24,277 nt of DNA from Apostichopus parvimensis (GCA_000934455.1 KN890062.1:11478-35754); one strand, 5' to 3'. Positions 1 to 9,643 are shown, numbered from the stretch's first letter. Notes: generated by a model from the letters alone, not told the origin. Translations and numbers: made by a program.

Positions 1-11
1 GGGGGGGGGGG
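1..11. repeat. G homopolymer (G11) at the window edge
   Basis: Eleven G in a row open the window. It is the first of ten G or C runs of at least nine bases, which is far more than expected in AT-rich sequence. The true length may differ because assemblers and sequencers handle such runs poorly. Confidence 0.9.
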
Positions 12-667
12 ATGGCAGAAGCAGGATTCTCCCAACCCCTTACTTTAGAGTTGGCTGCAATAACTCCACGGCCACATACCCTAACCTAATAACATACTGA
101 ATCTGTCCCTGGGGTGGTACATAACTTGTTTCTTCTAGCAAGAAGTACCACTTTAAAATGTTTCTACTTCTTATTGTTACTTCAATAGAGGCAAAGATCA
201 GACTGCACTATATACAGTACACTGTTGAAGCTGTGTGAGGTCATTAAATCACAGCTGATATCTACCTGGACAAAACATAAAGTGGAAAAGAAGAATACCA
301 GGAATGAACGGGAAGGCTCATCTTGACCTTTCAAGCTTGGATAATAAATGATAATGCATCATTTTCTTATTATCTTATTATGAAATTACGTATCTCGCTG
401 TGGCAGTTATTTTTCTCCACCTAAGTTACACTTTCCATCAACATACTGGTCTAAGTCGGAAGGACATCTTCAATGTTAAACTAGTGGGCACTGGAAAATT
501 ATGATTTTTATACTAGTTTCCATCTGCTCATCAATTTGGTCAATGAGAAATAGTTTATACACACAGTGATGCATAGCAGTACCTCTGTTGTTGAACAGAA
601 GAGATTTAAGGAAATGCAAGAGGAGAACGAAGCCTCTCTTAGAGGCTGAGATACAAGAGGGGCCAGA
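12..667. other. Non-coding stretch, nothing recognised
   Basis: AT-rich sequence with no open frame of useful length on either strand, no tandem repeat and no convincing inverted repeat. The text at about 70-95 (ccacataccctaacctaat) resembles that at about 2412-2432 (ccacgtaccctaaccaat), which may be a shared repeat fragment but is too short to call. Confidence 0.6.
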
Positions 668-680
668 GGGGGGGGGGGGG
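668..680. repeat. G homopolymer (G13)
   Basis: Thirteen consecutive G follow ggccaga. Length is uncertain for technical reasons. Confidence 0.9.
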
Positions 681-1138
681 CTGGGGCAAGTGATTACTCA
701 GTACCTTCAGGATGTAATGGTAAATTGAATACCTTTAAAGGTCCAAGGGGTTCAGAAATTTTGGGCCTTTACACTCAATTTGTTGGTCACCATTTTCCCT
801 TGTGCCAAGTGATCATTGCAACTCCATTTCTGTACTCTCCAAACCCCCTCCCCAACTTTCGCAGGTCCTGCAAAATCTCCATGGCCTCGCCACTGGGTCA
901 AAGGTTATTTCCTGGGCCCACTTTGTGAATCACAATTCTACTTTCAAATTACCCCACCTCAGACTCTCCTTCCCTTCTTTCCTGTTATAGTCATCCACTG
1001 AATAGAAAGAATTACACAAGAACCATAAAATGTACTGATTTGAAGCTACAAACGATGATACTTAAGTGTGATCCACTCAAATGATGTCTTTTCAATATAC
1101 CTATTAGATCTCCCCCCAAAAAAGGTTGTGTAGTACTA

Positions 1139-1154
1139 CCCCCCCCCCCCCCCC
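1139..1154. repeat. C homopolymer (C16), longest in the window
   Basis: Sixteen consecutive C, with an AAAAAA run and other C-rich text close by. It could form G-quadruplex-type structure on the minus strand only together with other G runs, so no function is claimed. Confidence 0.9.
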
Positions 1155-2098
1155 TTGCATCCCCCAATGCCCGATTAACCCATTTCTGAGTCTATCATGA
1201 CAAAGTTCCACACATTCCACACCGTTTCTTAGCTAGATTTACATCTGCTCAAATCTAGTCGCTAGTTTGCTATTCTGAAGTTGCCCAACTCACAAGAAGT
1301 CCTGTTTGCCAGATTTCACTTAACTGCATGTAAATAGGCCCAATGAGAATGCAAAATTTGTAGGCATTTCAGGGGGTGGGATGAATTATATGAAAATATT
1401 ATTCAGTGCTTCCGATAGCTATACATACATACCAGCAAAAATCGAGCCAACAGTAGTGCAGATTTGATATGTTTTTTTGTTTGTTTACTGCAGATCAACA
1501 ACACAAGTTTTACAAGGGAGAAACCTTCCCACTTCTGGACTTACCAGCTTAGCAATTTAAATTGTGGAAAACATGCCATAATATGTGTTGAATAGTTACA
1601 ACGGTCTGATACGGAAAACCAACTAACTAGAAAGATTTCTGCAGATTCTAGCTCTTACTTCAAATGAAACCCACAGAACCAGAAGGTTTGGATGCTACAG
1701 GTTCATGACTTCCAGGCAGCCTGGTACAGTGATACAATTCTTTATAATCTTTTGCTTTTGTGCAGCAAAGTACTACAGTACAAGAATATATCAAGTTAAC
1801 TGAAGTTGTCTTTTAAGGGGTCAGTGTCCTTGATCAGTATGAATTAACCTACATCCATTTCTCCTGGGCAGTCCTCAGAGATGGACTGGTCAGTAGACAG
1901 GCTAAAGACTCCCCATAGAGAAAAATTCTCAGATTTAATGAGATAATGGGTCAACGGCTCCACCAGAAATTTTTAAAGAATAACCCTTCCTATAAATCAC
2001 TTTAACTTCATAGTACAATGAGTTTCCTTAATTATGATTTTCCCAGTATTAGTCCGATTCATGAGGCTCCTCAGAAATTGTACCAATGGGTCCCAATT
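1155..2098. other. Non-coding stretch, nothing recognised
   Basis: No open frame of note. Acceptor-like sites occur near 1766 (cttttgtgcag) and 1870 (tctcctgggcag), but neither is followed by a frame with a matching donor. I see no repeat structure here. Confidence 0.55.
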
Positions 2099-2110
2099 CC
2101 CCCCCCCCCC
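2099..2110. repeat. C homopolymer (C12)
   Basis: Twelve consecutive C, followed by an A and five more C. Confidence 0.9.
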
Positions 2111-2335
2111 ACCCCCTTTCAAATAATAGTATATAAAATACACACATTGATAATGCAGTGTGATATCATGAGATATTGTATTAAAGGGAAAATATAACTG
2201 GAAACCTCAATATATTCTGCAGTGTTATATTTTCCTCTTTTTGATAGGTCTTATAGGTTTGATAGGTCTTAAGTAATAAACAACTTGTAACTTTGTCTTA
2301 TTGAAGTTACCCATTCGCTTCCTCTCATATAACTT

Positions 2336-2351
2336 ACACACACACACACAC
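2336..2351. repeat. (AC)8 microsatellite
   Basis: Eight AC units, then a degenerate CG/CATA tail. A simple dinucleotide repeat, likely polymorphic. Confidence 0.9.
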
Positions 2352-2370
2352 GCATACATATTTGTATTAC

Positions 2371-2519
2371 ATTCAGACCGAGGACCCCATTGTATTTTCC
2401 ATTGTTCAAATCCACGTACCCTAACCAATACCCCATACAATAGAATTCTTCCGAGGACGTGGTGATTCTTTAGAAATCACAACACAGGACCTGAAATTCT
2501 TTTGTTCAAGTCCTCGGTC
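2371..2519. repeat. Nested inverted repeats around an AGGAC/GTCCT motif
   Basis: The outer arms are gaccgagga at 2376-2384 and tcctcggtc at 2511-2519, complementary over nine bases. Inside, ccgaggac (2451-2458) pairs perfectly with gtcctcgg (2510-2517). A short hairpin gtgatt/aatcac lies at 2462-2480, and aggacctgaa (2486-2495) pairs with ttcaagtcct (2505-2514) with one mismatch. The same 3' arm therefore has three possible partners. The text ttgttcaagtcc looks like a polymerase III B box, but no 3' T-stem exists and no A box is seen, so it is not a tRNA. It may be a small fold-back element or the remains of one. Confidence 0.45.
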
Positions 2520-2814
2520 AGAATACAAAACAAACACAAACAGGTGCACACACAAACAAACAGCGAGAATTGAAAGTATTAAGAAATTCAAAAGTAAACA
2601 ATTAAAAGAAAAACACTTTTAATATTCTACAGGTTTGCCTATTTTTACTTAGTTCTACCTCAACACAAAATGCAGGAGATCGAAAAGGCTCCATTACTAC
2701 ATTTGTAGTACCATCTCACTGAGAGTTAATAAACCAGTAAAACAATGTATGTGTAAATGTATATTTCACTTCCAATGAATACTATATACAGAATTTCTTG
2801 AGTCCCCTCCACCA

Positions 2815-2823
2815 CCCCCCCCC
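2815..2823. repeat. C homopolymer (C9)
   Basis: Nine C in a C-rich neighbourhood (about 2805-2833). Confidence 0.85.
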
Positions 2824-3219
2824 TCCCTGCCCCACACACTTCTGCTGTTACTTAATGCCTTGAACCTTTGGATACTTTCGCAATATCAAGCTGTACAGAT
2901 CTGTTAAAAATCTTTTTAATATATATAAATCTCCGTGACATTTATTATCATCATCCAAACCTTGCCAGGAGCCCTAAGGTCTTCACAACACCTAATAATG
3001 TCTCATAAAATTACTCATATATATGACATCGTTTCAGTCTCCATAAAATCCATTTTCAACTTTCTTTGTTATAAAAGTTGAATTCCAACGATATTTCAAG
3101 AGCACTCAATCATGTTATAGAAAGGACGGAGCTCGCCAGATAAATGTTAAATCATACCATAGGCCTATATTCTCTCATCATCATTTTTGTTTACATTTTT
3201 ACATTTTAAGACTGTTTAG

Positions 3220-3387
3220 CTTTACGGAATAGGTTTGGTAGGATCAATGGCAGTAATACAAAGCATGCTTTGCTGTCCCTGCATCGGTCCAGTTTATTTT
3301 CAAAGGAATTTATTTCCCAGATATTTGCAATATTTACATCCAGAACACGACCACCTGCAGCATCACACTGGACTAAGGAGGTGCAAG
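3220..3387 (+). CDS. Candidate internal exon, protein not recognised
   Basis: An acceptor (gactgtttag at 3219, after a T-rich stretch) and a good donor (AAG|GTATGT at 3388) enclose 56 codons with no stop. An in-frame TAG made by the acceptor itself shows that the frame can only be used after splicing. The translation begins LYGIGLVGSMAVIQSMLCCP and later contains PRYLQYLHPEHDHLQHH. It is rich in Cys and His at its end but has no zinc-finger spacing I know. Both ends are in phase 0, and the next candidate exon at 6015 starts in phase 0, so a direct join is possible. I do not recognise the protein. A chance open frame remains possible. Confidence 0.35.
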
Positions 3388-3658
3388 GTATGTTATACGG
3401 TGGGTATCAATAATGCATTAACATGTCTCTCTATCTACATGGATGCAGACACAGTAGCCCAAATGCTGGATATATGGTCACAATCTTAGCTATTACAAAA
3501 AACATGTCTGATCTTTATTTAAGACAGTTATGAATTGTGCACTTCTGACGAAACAAAAGGACCCAATTAGAATATTTGTGTTGTGGTTTCACCAGCATGT
3601 GGCTCTCAACACCAGAGCAATGAGCTGCTAACATGGGTAACAATTAATACACAACTGG

Positions 3659-3969
3659 ATATGTAAAGACTCCCGCTCACACTTCCACCCCACCTCAAAA
3701 CTGGGACTTGGGCCCCGATACATGTAAAGACTCCTGCTCCCACTTTCACCCCACCTCAAAACTGGGACATGGGCCCTGATACATGTAAAGACTTCCCTCC
3801 CACTTTCATCCCACTTCAAAACTGTGACATGGGCCCGATACATGTAAAGACTACCGCTCCCACTTTCACCCCACCTCAAACTGTGACATGGGGCCTCGAT
3901 ACATGTAAAGACTCCCGCTCCCACTCTCACCCCACCTCAAAACTGGGACATGGGCCCTGATACATGTAA
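3659..3969. repeat. 61-bp minisatellite, five full copies
   Basis: Units starting with atgtaaag lie at 3661, 3722, 3783, 3842 and 3903, with a sixth partial start at 3964. The spacing is 61, 61, 59, 61 and 61. Each unit carries gatacatgtaaagact, then cactttcaccccacctcaaa, then ctgggacatgggcc. Copies differ by scattered substitutions and small indels, so the array is not fresh. Because 61 is not a multiple of three, the open frames crossing it on both strands rotate frame in each copy and are not genes. It sits in what would be the intron between the exon candidates at 3220 and 6015. Confidence 0.93.
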
Positions 3970-4534
3970 ACGTCATATTAAAGTAGTTGTATTCATAACT
4001 CTCTGTCATCACACCAGACATCGGTTTGGAACTGCCACCAATGTACAGTGGGTTGGGGGTGGTGGGGGGATGGTTTGAAAAAGAGGCAGTTGAGAGCGCA
4101 TTCTAGAAGCTACCTGTGAATTATTGATTATGTTCATAGCAGGAAGGTGAGACTTAGCTCCTGGACCAAAGAATCTAGCTACCACCAGCGGTGTAATCAT
4201 GAATTTTTAAATGGTGGAAAGGAGTCAGAGGAGAGGGGGTTCACTGGGGAGGGTGTAAAGAAGAGTGACCTCCCTGTCTCCCTTTCATAAAAGAAGGCGA
4301 AAAATGAAGAGACATGAAATAAAGTTCACTTGCATTTTTGAACAATGATACTATACTCCCTTGTCTCTTTCTCAATCCCTCCCTCCCTCCAACCCCCACC
4401 TCACCCCCCCTCCCCCACTTGGCCACTTTACTACAACAATTTAACCCAATTGATACCACTTTTAAGCTGGCAAATCCTTGACAAGGTTTCCATAATGTCA
4501 ATCCTTCACTACGGTGAGAAAATGTACTAAACGT
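3970..4534. other. Non-coding stretch with C/T-rich patches
   Basis: Holds a G-rich patch at about 4050-4070 and a CCCT/CCTCC-rich tract at about 4370-4425. The open frames that cross these are low in complexity (Pro/Ser or Gly/Arg) and are taken as composition effects. Confidence 0.55.
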
Positions 4535-4950
4535 TCATTTCCTCAGTGGCTCTTCCAAATACCGTAGGACGTTATAGAACGGTAAGTTGAAAACTATTGA
4601 GTATGTTTTATTGATAAAATGAAAGAAAACATTGAATATAGAGTAAACAGAACCAATTATCATTGACCACATGAGTTCAGAATACTGTAAATGATGTGCA
4701 GAATTGACGACTTGAATCACCTCTGAAAACATGTGGTAAAACGCAGGACCACAAACTCTAATTATTATTTTAATGAATATATCACGCAAGGCTCGCAGGT
4801 CAAAATGATTATAAGATCAAACGAGATCATCCAAAATTGGATATTTCCTGTAATCAGACGATCTTCATCTATTTGTCTCTCGAGTTTGTTAATCTCGTCT
4901 CTGGAACAGATATCAACGAAATCAATTAATTCTATAACCAGTCGCTTTTC
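4535..4950 (-). pseudogene. Protein-like stretch in two adjacent frames, possible broken exon
   Basis: Read on the minus strand, a frame opens at 4950 just after a tag that could be an acceptor (gacctag|GAA) and runs 61 codons to a stop at 4765. It contains DFVDICSRDEINKLERQIDE, a charged helix-like segment. A second frame overlaps it, is offset by one base, and continues to 4535; its start has DLRALRDIF, after which hydrophobic and aromatic residues dominate (VYSIFNVFFHFINK). Both frames contain the text FDL near 4810-4800, which is what one inserted or missing base would give. AT-rich DNA makes Phe/Ile/Tyr-rich frames by chance, so this is weak. I recognise no family, although a polytopic membrane protein fragment would fit. 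Confidence 0.2.
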
Positions 4951-4959
4951 CTAGGTCAC

Positions 4960-5500
4960 GTGCATCTTAATTTCGATTGTCTCCAACGGTGCATTGAAGA
5001 GTGTCAAAAGTGTTAGATAAACAAATCAAGATGATATTTAATATAGTTTAAACTGCGTGTGGGTACAATCACAGTCTATACAAAGTCTCATTTTCCAGCC
5101 CAAGTTTTGCAAACGACTGAATAGTTACTTTCACAGATGCATCGCGCTAAATCAAAATAGCTGCCGTGGATTCAGTTGAGCATATCTAATAATGTCTGCA
5201 GTCTCAACTGAGATTATCTGTAACTCTTAAATTTTCAATTAAATGTGGCTCGAAAGGGATTTCACCCAAGTTCTAAAGTAACTCCTTTAGAACGATTCCA
5301 CTTTAACAGATTTGAACGGTTTCTGTAAAGTATTGGTGTGAGCTTGAGTTTCTAACACATTTATTTAAGGCAAAGCCGTTTCTATTATGAATGTTCAAAT
5401 AAGTAGGATATAACTATTTGACTCAGGTGACCTTATCAGAAGGAGTCCTTCTTTACATAAGTGGGAGAAATAAAGGAGACAACATCAATATGAAGGCTCC
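4960..5500. other. Non-coding stretch with one perfect short hairpin
   Basis: The only structure seen is gttctaaag (5270-5278) and ctttagaac (5285-5293), a perfect nine-base stem with a six-base loop. No exon-like frame was found. Confidence 0.55.
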
Positions 5501-5506
5501 TCCCTT

Positions 5507-5536
5507 CCCCCCCGGTCCCTCCCCCCCCCCGGCCCC
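5507..5536. repeat. C-rich tract with i-motif or G-quadruplex potential
   Basis: Runs of seven, three, ten and six C are separated by one to three bases (ggt, t, gg). On the minus strand this gives four G runs with short loops, the standard pattern for a G-quadruplex. It would lie inside the proposed intron. No function is implied by the sequence alone. Confidence 0.6.
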
Positions 5537-5778
5537 CCAAAAGAAAAACAATACAGAGAAAAGAGGAAAATAGTCAAATTCAATTAGATAATATATGATC
5601 TTAGTGTCAGATAATTCTGATGTTTACAATGTCAGTTACTAATATTTCCCAGTTAACCCTTATGGTATCTGCATCTATATGTGAATACATTTTTCTTATT
5701 CTTGTGTTTTTCTTATGCAATGACAATATTAATTTATAGCAACAATAAACAGATAGATATGCTAAGGAAAAAAAAAGT

Positions 5779-5789
5779 GGGGGGGGGGG
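5779..5789. repeat. G homopolymer (G11) next to an A run
   Basis: A run of A with one gt break leads into eleven G, then agggc. It may be unstable. Confidence 0.85.
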
Positions 5790-6014
5790 AGGGCTACAAC
5801 TGTAGCATCATCCAAAAGAAGACATGGATATAGGAGGTGACAGGTGAGGGTCAGGTTGAATGCCAGTGGAAAAGAAAAACTACTGAAATACAATAGTTTC
5901 ATGATATTTCATTCATAATGAAATCCCTCTACATTAACCCTATTGTATCAATTTCTTTGCTCGCTAGAGGCTAATACTAGCAAATCTGTAACTCAAATCA
6001 TCCCTAACTTACAG

Positions 6015-6111
6015 AAAGAGGACCATTTTATCCAGGGCCATTCTGACATCCTCCTTACATTCATAGACAGTGGTTTAATGTGGGACCAGCTAAAACTCAT
6101 CAGAAATGTAG
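6015..6111 (+). CDS. Candidate internal exon, protein not recognised
   Basis: An acceptor (cctaacttacag) at 6014 is followed by 32 open codons plus one base. The translation includes QGHSDILLTFIDSGLMWDQL, with mixed polar and hydrophobic residues that look helical. With the donor placed at GTAG|GTCACA (6112), the exon ends one base into a codon. The next candidate exon at 6982 needs exactly one base, and the join makes Asp. A stronger-looking donor four bases upstream (AAT|GTAGGT) would end in phase 0 and, spliced to the same acceptor, would lead to an early stop. The phase match is therefore the main support. No family is recognised. Confidence 0.4.
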
Positions 6112-6981
6112 GTCACATATAAAAAATTAGGCCATGGAGATTTGCAAGGAGTCTCACAGCAAAAATGTTATTCTTAAAACCCATTCAAGGTACTGAAAGG
6201 GACATTTTGAAAACAGATCGAAAGCCAGACTATAGCAAAGAAGAATATATCTCGGATACAAAAGGCCCTTGAAATAATTAACCCTATGGCAAGCTTACTC
6301 CAATTTTTTTCTTTCATGAAACAGTCACTGGTGGTTGTGGTCAGGATGGATTTTGGGCTTTTGATGAAAAGAAGGAAAAATTTAATTTACTGAAATACAA
6401 GGAACATAAAACATCTGCGGTTATTGGTATACTGGTGGTCACTTGTAATTCAATATTTGTTTCCTTTCTTTGTAAACAGAGCATCAGAAATGGCAAATAT
6501 GGATTAAATTTTAGGACAATTTTCCTTTTTTTAATGAAATCATGGAAACCAACTTATCATACACAGTGCTTCTGTTTGGGTTAGGTTTTTAAGGCAAATG
6601 CTGGTAGGTCATTTGAAAGGGAAGAAATGAAGTGGCTTAAGGGTAAGGAAGGTGGGGGAAGGGAAGAGAGGGGGGGATCTGCTGTTCATAATGCAGTAAA
6701 AGAATCAGTACTGTTGTAAGAGCATAAATTATTTATTATGATATTATACCACTTGGGATAATTATGGAGCCCCTGGATAACTACCCCTACCCTTATCCTC
6801 ACCCCAAAATAAAATTTTAACTAAAAAACAAATGAATGATATGCAATGATAGTTTGTGAAGTAAAGCTTCAAAGAACCAACCAACCAATCTTACTCTTCC
6901 TCTGACATGTCTCTTTTTACACATGTTTGTCCAAACTTCTGTATTGGGTGATTGTTTTAATATTTGTTTGTTTCCCTGTAG

Positions 6982-7109
6982 ATGGTAACGATTCCTTTGA
7001 TTTAAACAGCCCAGTCCAAAAGAGAACAGCTGTACTTCTGGACTGCCTTAGTCTCTTTGAATTGATGTCAATGACATTCAACAAGAATGGAGAGGACTAT
7101 ATATCTTAA
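6982..7109 (+). CDS. Candidate terminal exon with stop codon, protein not recognised
   Basis: A strong acceptor (tttgtttgtttccctgtag) ends at 6981. The frame, entered after two bases that complete an Asp codon, runs 41 residues to TAA at 7107-7109. The translation contains VQKRTAVLLDCLSLFELMSM and ends NKNGEDYIS. The helical, Leu-rich character resembles the end of an alpha-helical repeat protein, but this is only an impression. A consensus poly(A) signal follows at 7297. An initiator ATG lies right at the exon start but is out of this frame, and the frame upstream of the acceptor reads through the pyrimidine tract, so the start of any ORF drawn there is not meaningful. Confidence 0.42.
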
Positions 7110-7296
7110 ATTGAATTCAGCTGAATTTAACAGTTGAATTTTATTGTTTAAACCTGGTGGACATACCATGCACCACACACCACACATTTAAACAACTTTT
7201 TGAGGTGATTTTGATCAGTTTGTATATGCTATTAAAATAGTAACTGCAATAACAATTTTGTTCCTTAAGTTCATCAGTCTATTTTCGTTTCAAATT

Positions 7297-7302
7297 AATA
7301 AA
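7297..7302 (+). terminator. Poly(A) signal AATAAA
   Basis: AATAAA lies 188 bases after the TAA that ends the terminal exon candidate, and a weaker ATTAAA lies near 7231. The distance would give a short 3' untranslated region. The motif runs straight into A8, and AT-rich DNA produces AATAAA often by chance. Confidence 0.3.
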
Positions 7303-8466
7303 AAAAAATTGAAACAACCCTTTAATTCCTTTTTAACACTTTCTCCTCACGAGTGATTAATATGAATATGAGAAAGTGTCCAGGCAATGAAATGTCTTAG
7401 AATCTAATGAAATAATCATATTTAAACTGCTCATTTAACTTTTCTTTTGTTGCAAAAATCTAGTAGTGTGTCTTAGTTTGAGCATCTGAAATCTTTCTTT
7501 AAATAATACTTTTGGGTAAGTTTGGTTTCTAACTTTGGCAAACAGCCCAACTGATTCATTAGCTCGACTCAACTTGACTGTCGTTGCGTGGAAAATCGTC
7601 GATTTACAAATACCAGTGTGAAATATTTGTCTTTTCCAATGTTCTACATTATCTGCCACTGAGAATATCCCATTAATTATTATTAAAAGAGATTGTTAGG
7701 ATACAGTAAAAATGTGTATTATTTTGCCCTATTCACATTCCAAGATCTTCCCAGAATGAGCCCAAGGTTTCTACAACTCTTGCTACACTGTACATTAGTC
7801 AGTAACTACTACGAAGATGCAAGAAACATCCAGCTAACATTTAAAGTTATCCTCTACGGTGTAAATCTGCTTTGGGGCTTCAAACTATCAAATAGTATCA
7901 AAAGTAAAACTAAAAGTAAAAATAAAACACTTGCATAAAAGGGAAAGGTACAAGTTTCAGCAGAATAGGGAAATAATCATTTTAATTTTCCACAATGGAA
8001 CAGCCAAAAAACCATCTTGTCATCCCCTTCCCCATCCCACTCCATAGCAACTACTCCCCCCTCCCAATATGGTGATGGCAGTTGTCAATTCTTAAAACAT
8101 GCAAATAACATTTTCATTAATAATTCAACGAGAGTATTCCAGAAATATCCAGAACAAAGCAGAACTGGTATAAATTTAGCTTGAATCTTCACGAAACCTC
8201 CAGAAGACCTCTCGTTGCCTTTATACCTGCATTCAGAAGCCCTACAAAGCCTATGTTTGCTCATTGTCACACTAACAATATTATACCATTACAGCCACGG
8301 ACCTACCCTATTAGTTTATTACATATTAACGTGCAAGTGTCACTCAACTTATGCCTGATTGCTACTGCTATTGAACAAGTTAAACCTGTCAAAATTTTGA
8401 AAATGTAAAGAGTAGGTTAAAATTCTCTCCCAACCAGTAGCCATGCATCCATCATATATTTGACCC
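7303..8466. other. Mostly non-coding, one hairpin and weak open frames
   Basis: Inverted copies acactttctc (7336-7345) and gagaaagtgt (7370-7379) form a perfect ten-base stem with a 24-base loop. A plus-strand open frame at 7693-7938 contains PRFLQLLLHCTLVSNYYED after a possible acceptor (cattccaag, about 7743). It has no good donor or start and ends in a Lys/Ser/Thr-rich stretch made by aaagtaaaa repeats, so I do not call it a gene. Frames at 8085-8408 on both strands look like chance. Confidence 0.5.
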
Positions 8467-8834
8467 TTAAAGACATTAAAGACTCGCCCCAAACCGCGTG
8501 CTGCCATCTGAAAAAGTTAACTTTCTGTTGTTGCGAGTGACGTTTTGTTCGTGTTGCTACAAAATGCAGACAGAAATGAAACGTGATACCTTGTCATCTT
8601 TAGCTGGACCTGAGATGTCCATCGCTGTATCGTTTGCACACTGTGCTGTGGGTATTGACCGCAGCTGTATGTACTGACTGTACACAAGTGTCTAATTATC
8701 AAAGGTAGCAAGCTGTGTGCATATTTTCTGGGGTTGATGGTGGTGTCTGACACTTCTGTTACACCTCATTCGAAACTAGGTTAGATTACCCGCATTAGAC
8801 GTTTCTTTTTGTGCGAGGTCTTCACACCCTTTAA
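8467..8834 (+). mobile_element. MITE copy A with TTAA ends
   Basis: This 368-bp non-coding element starts TTAAAGACATTAAAGACTCG and ends ggtcttcacaccctttaa. Read from the other strand the end is TTAAAGGGTGTGAAGACC, so the two ends are imperfect terminal inverted repeats of about 25 bases. TTAA at both outer edges can be read as a TTAA target duplication (piggyBac-like habit) with element ends AG...CT, or as TA duplication with one more base on each side. The same sequence, reversed, occurs at 12121-12422 and defines the boundaries independently. Copy A has about 65 extra bases in its middle (roughly 8604-8672) compared with copy B. No transposase is encoded. Confidence 0.8.
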
Positions 8835-9060
8835 CCCTTGTAGCACCATTAAGGGAGAATGCAGGGAATCAAATCTCTCAAGATTGCCTACCCTGTACAT
8901 CAATATCCAGAGAAAGGATAATACATCTCTGCAAAGCTATGTATATAGTTATACACAATTTAGGCTATCTCGGCTAGGATATCAGTTAATTAAAAGCAAT
9001 TGAACAATAGAGGGAGTCCTAACTAAGAAAACAATACATTCTGTTGTTGAGATCACAACA

Positions 9061-9075
9061 GTATATATATATATA
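9061..9075. repeat. (TA)n run, possible TATA-like element
   Basis: A gtatatatatatatat run lies about 30-35 bases before the exon-like block at 9108-9202. It is a simple repeat. A role as a core promoter is only suggested by its position. Confidence 0.5.
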
Positions 9076-9107
9076 TTCAATGACTAGTTGAAACACACTG
9101 ATTGTAG

Positions 9108-9202
9108 TGGCCCAAGTTAGCATTCGTCGAAAACTCATCTCGCAAGGATCTCAAGTCTTCGCAAGGCGCTACCAGAAGATCTTCAGACCAACCCCTACCC
9201 TG
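9108..9202 (+). CDS. Exon-like block with strong donor, product unknown
   Basis: These 95 bases are richer in GC than their surroundings and end at a near-consensus donor (CTG|GTAAGT). With an acceptor at gattgtag|TGG they read as two bases plus 31 open codons, including SQGSQVFARRYQKIFRPTPT, which is basic and Ser/Gln/Arg-rich. The acceptor has a poor pyrimidine tract. The alternative is an untranslated first exon: a (TA)n run lies 33 bases upstream and the only nearby ATG (9080) meets a stop after three codons. The entry phase would also accept the exon candidate at 6015-6111. I recognise no family. Confidence 0.25.
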
Positions 9203-9529
9203 GTAAGTTTGTAGTAAGGAACTTTTAATTATATAAAGTCTCCTGTATCTAAGCCTAAGTTTTAAGTTATTACATCAACTGATTTTACCCTAACAATTAG
9301 AACTGTACAGATTGGTGAAAGAAGCTGATTGAACGAGAATTATATTTGATCGACGCATGAAATGCAACGCTATCTTTCCATTTTTTGTCTATCTGGGTTC
9401 GTAAGTTATTCGCATGCTATTTCTGTTGCCGTTCCGTAACAAGACCGTTTGCAAATATTGTGACCATCGTTGAATAAGCTTCTTACAAAGCAACCAAGAG
9501 TGCCCATAGTATATCAGGTAACCAAATTT
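9203..9529. other. Non-coding stretch, nothing recognised
   Basis: No open frame, repeat or clear inverted repeat. It would be intronic if the block at 9108-9202 is an exon. Confidence 0.5.
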
Positions 9530-9643
9530 ACAGAAAGAGACAATGGATATCTACAGAAAGAGACAATGGATATCTACAGAAAGAGACAATGGATATCTAC
9601 AGAAAGAGACAATGGATATCTACAGAAAGAAGACAATGGATAT
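9530..9643. repeat. 23-bp tandem repeat, about five copies
   Basis: The unit is caatggatatctacagaaag plus aga. Units start at 9541, 9564, 9587, 9610 and, after one extra base, 9634. The first four are essentially identical, so the array is young or homogenised. The unit has length 2 modulo 3, so the 83-residue open frame crossing it reads MDIYRK, then other frames of the same unit, and is not a gene. Confidence 0.95.

Noticed and set aside
725-1001. Three overlapping plus-strand frames and an acceptor-like site (aactttcgcag) at 863
   Set aside because: The frames overlap each other, no donor closes an exon, and there is no recognisable protein. The palindrome acctttaaaggt at the left edge hints at repeat-derived sequence instead.
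2451-2517. tRNA-like arrangement with ccgaggac/gtcctcgg and a B-box-like ttgttcaagtcc
   Set aside because: The T-arm lacks its 3' strand and there is no A box. Simple inverted repeats explain it better.
3628-3960. Open frames of 100 codons (-) and 63 codons (+) with repeated sequence
   Set aside because: They lie on the 61-bp minisatellite. The repeat explains both frames and the internal repetition.
7693-7938. 81-codon plus-strand frame as a further exon
   Set aside because: Its tail is a Ser/Lys/Thr-rich simple repeat, no donor or start is convincing, and it lies after the proposed poly(A) site.
9041-9060. tgttgttgagatcacaaca as a possible LTR start (TG...CA-type end)
   Set aside because: No second terminus, primer-binding site, polypurine tract or protein trace was found nearby.
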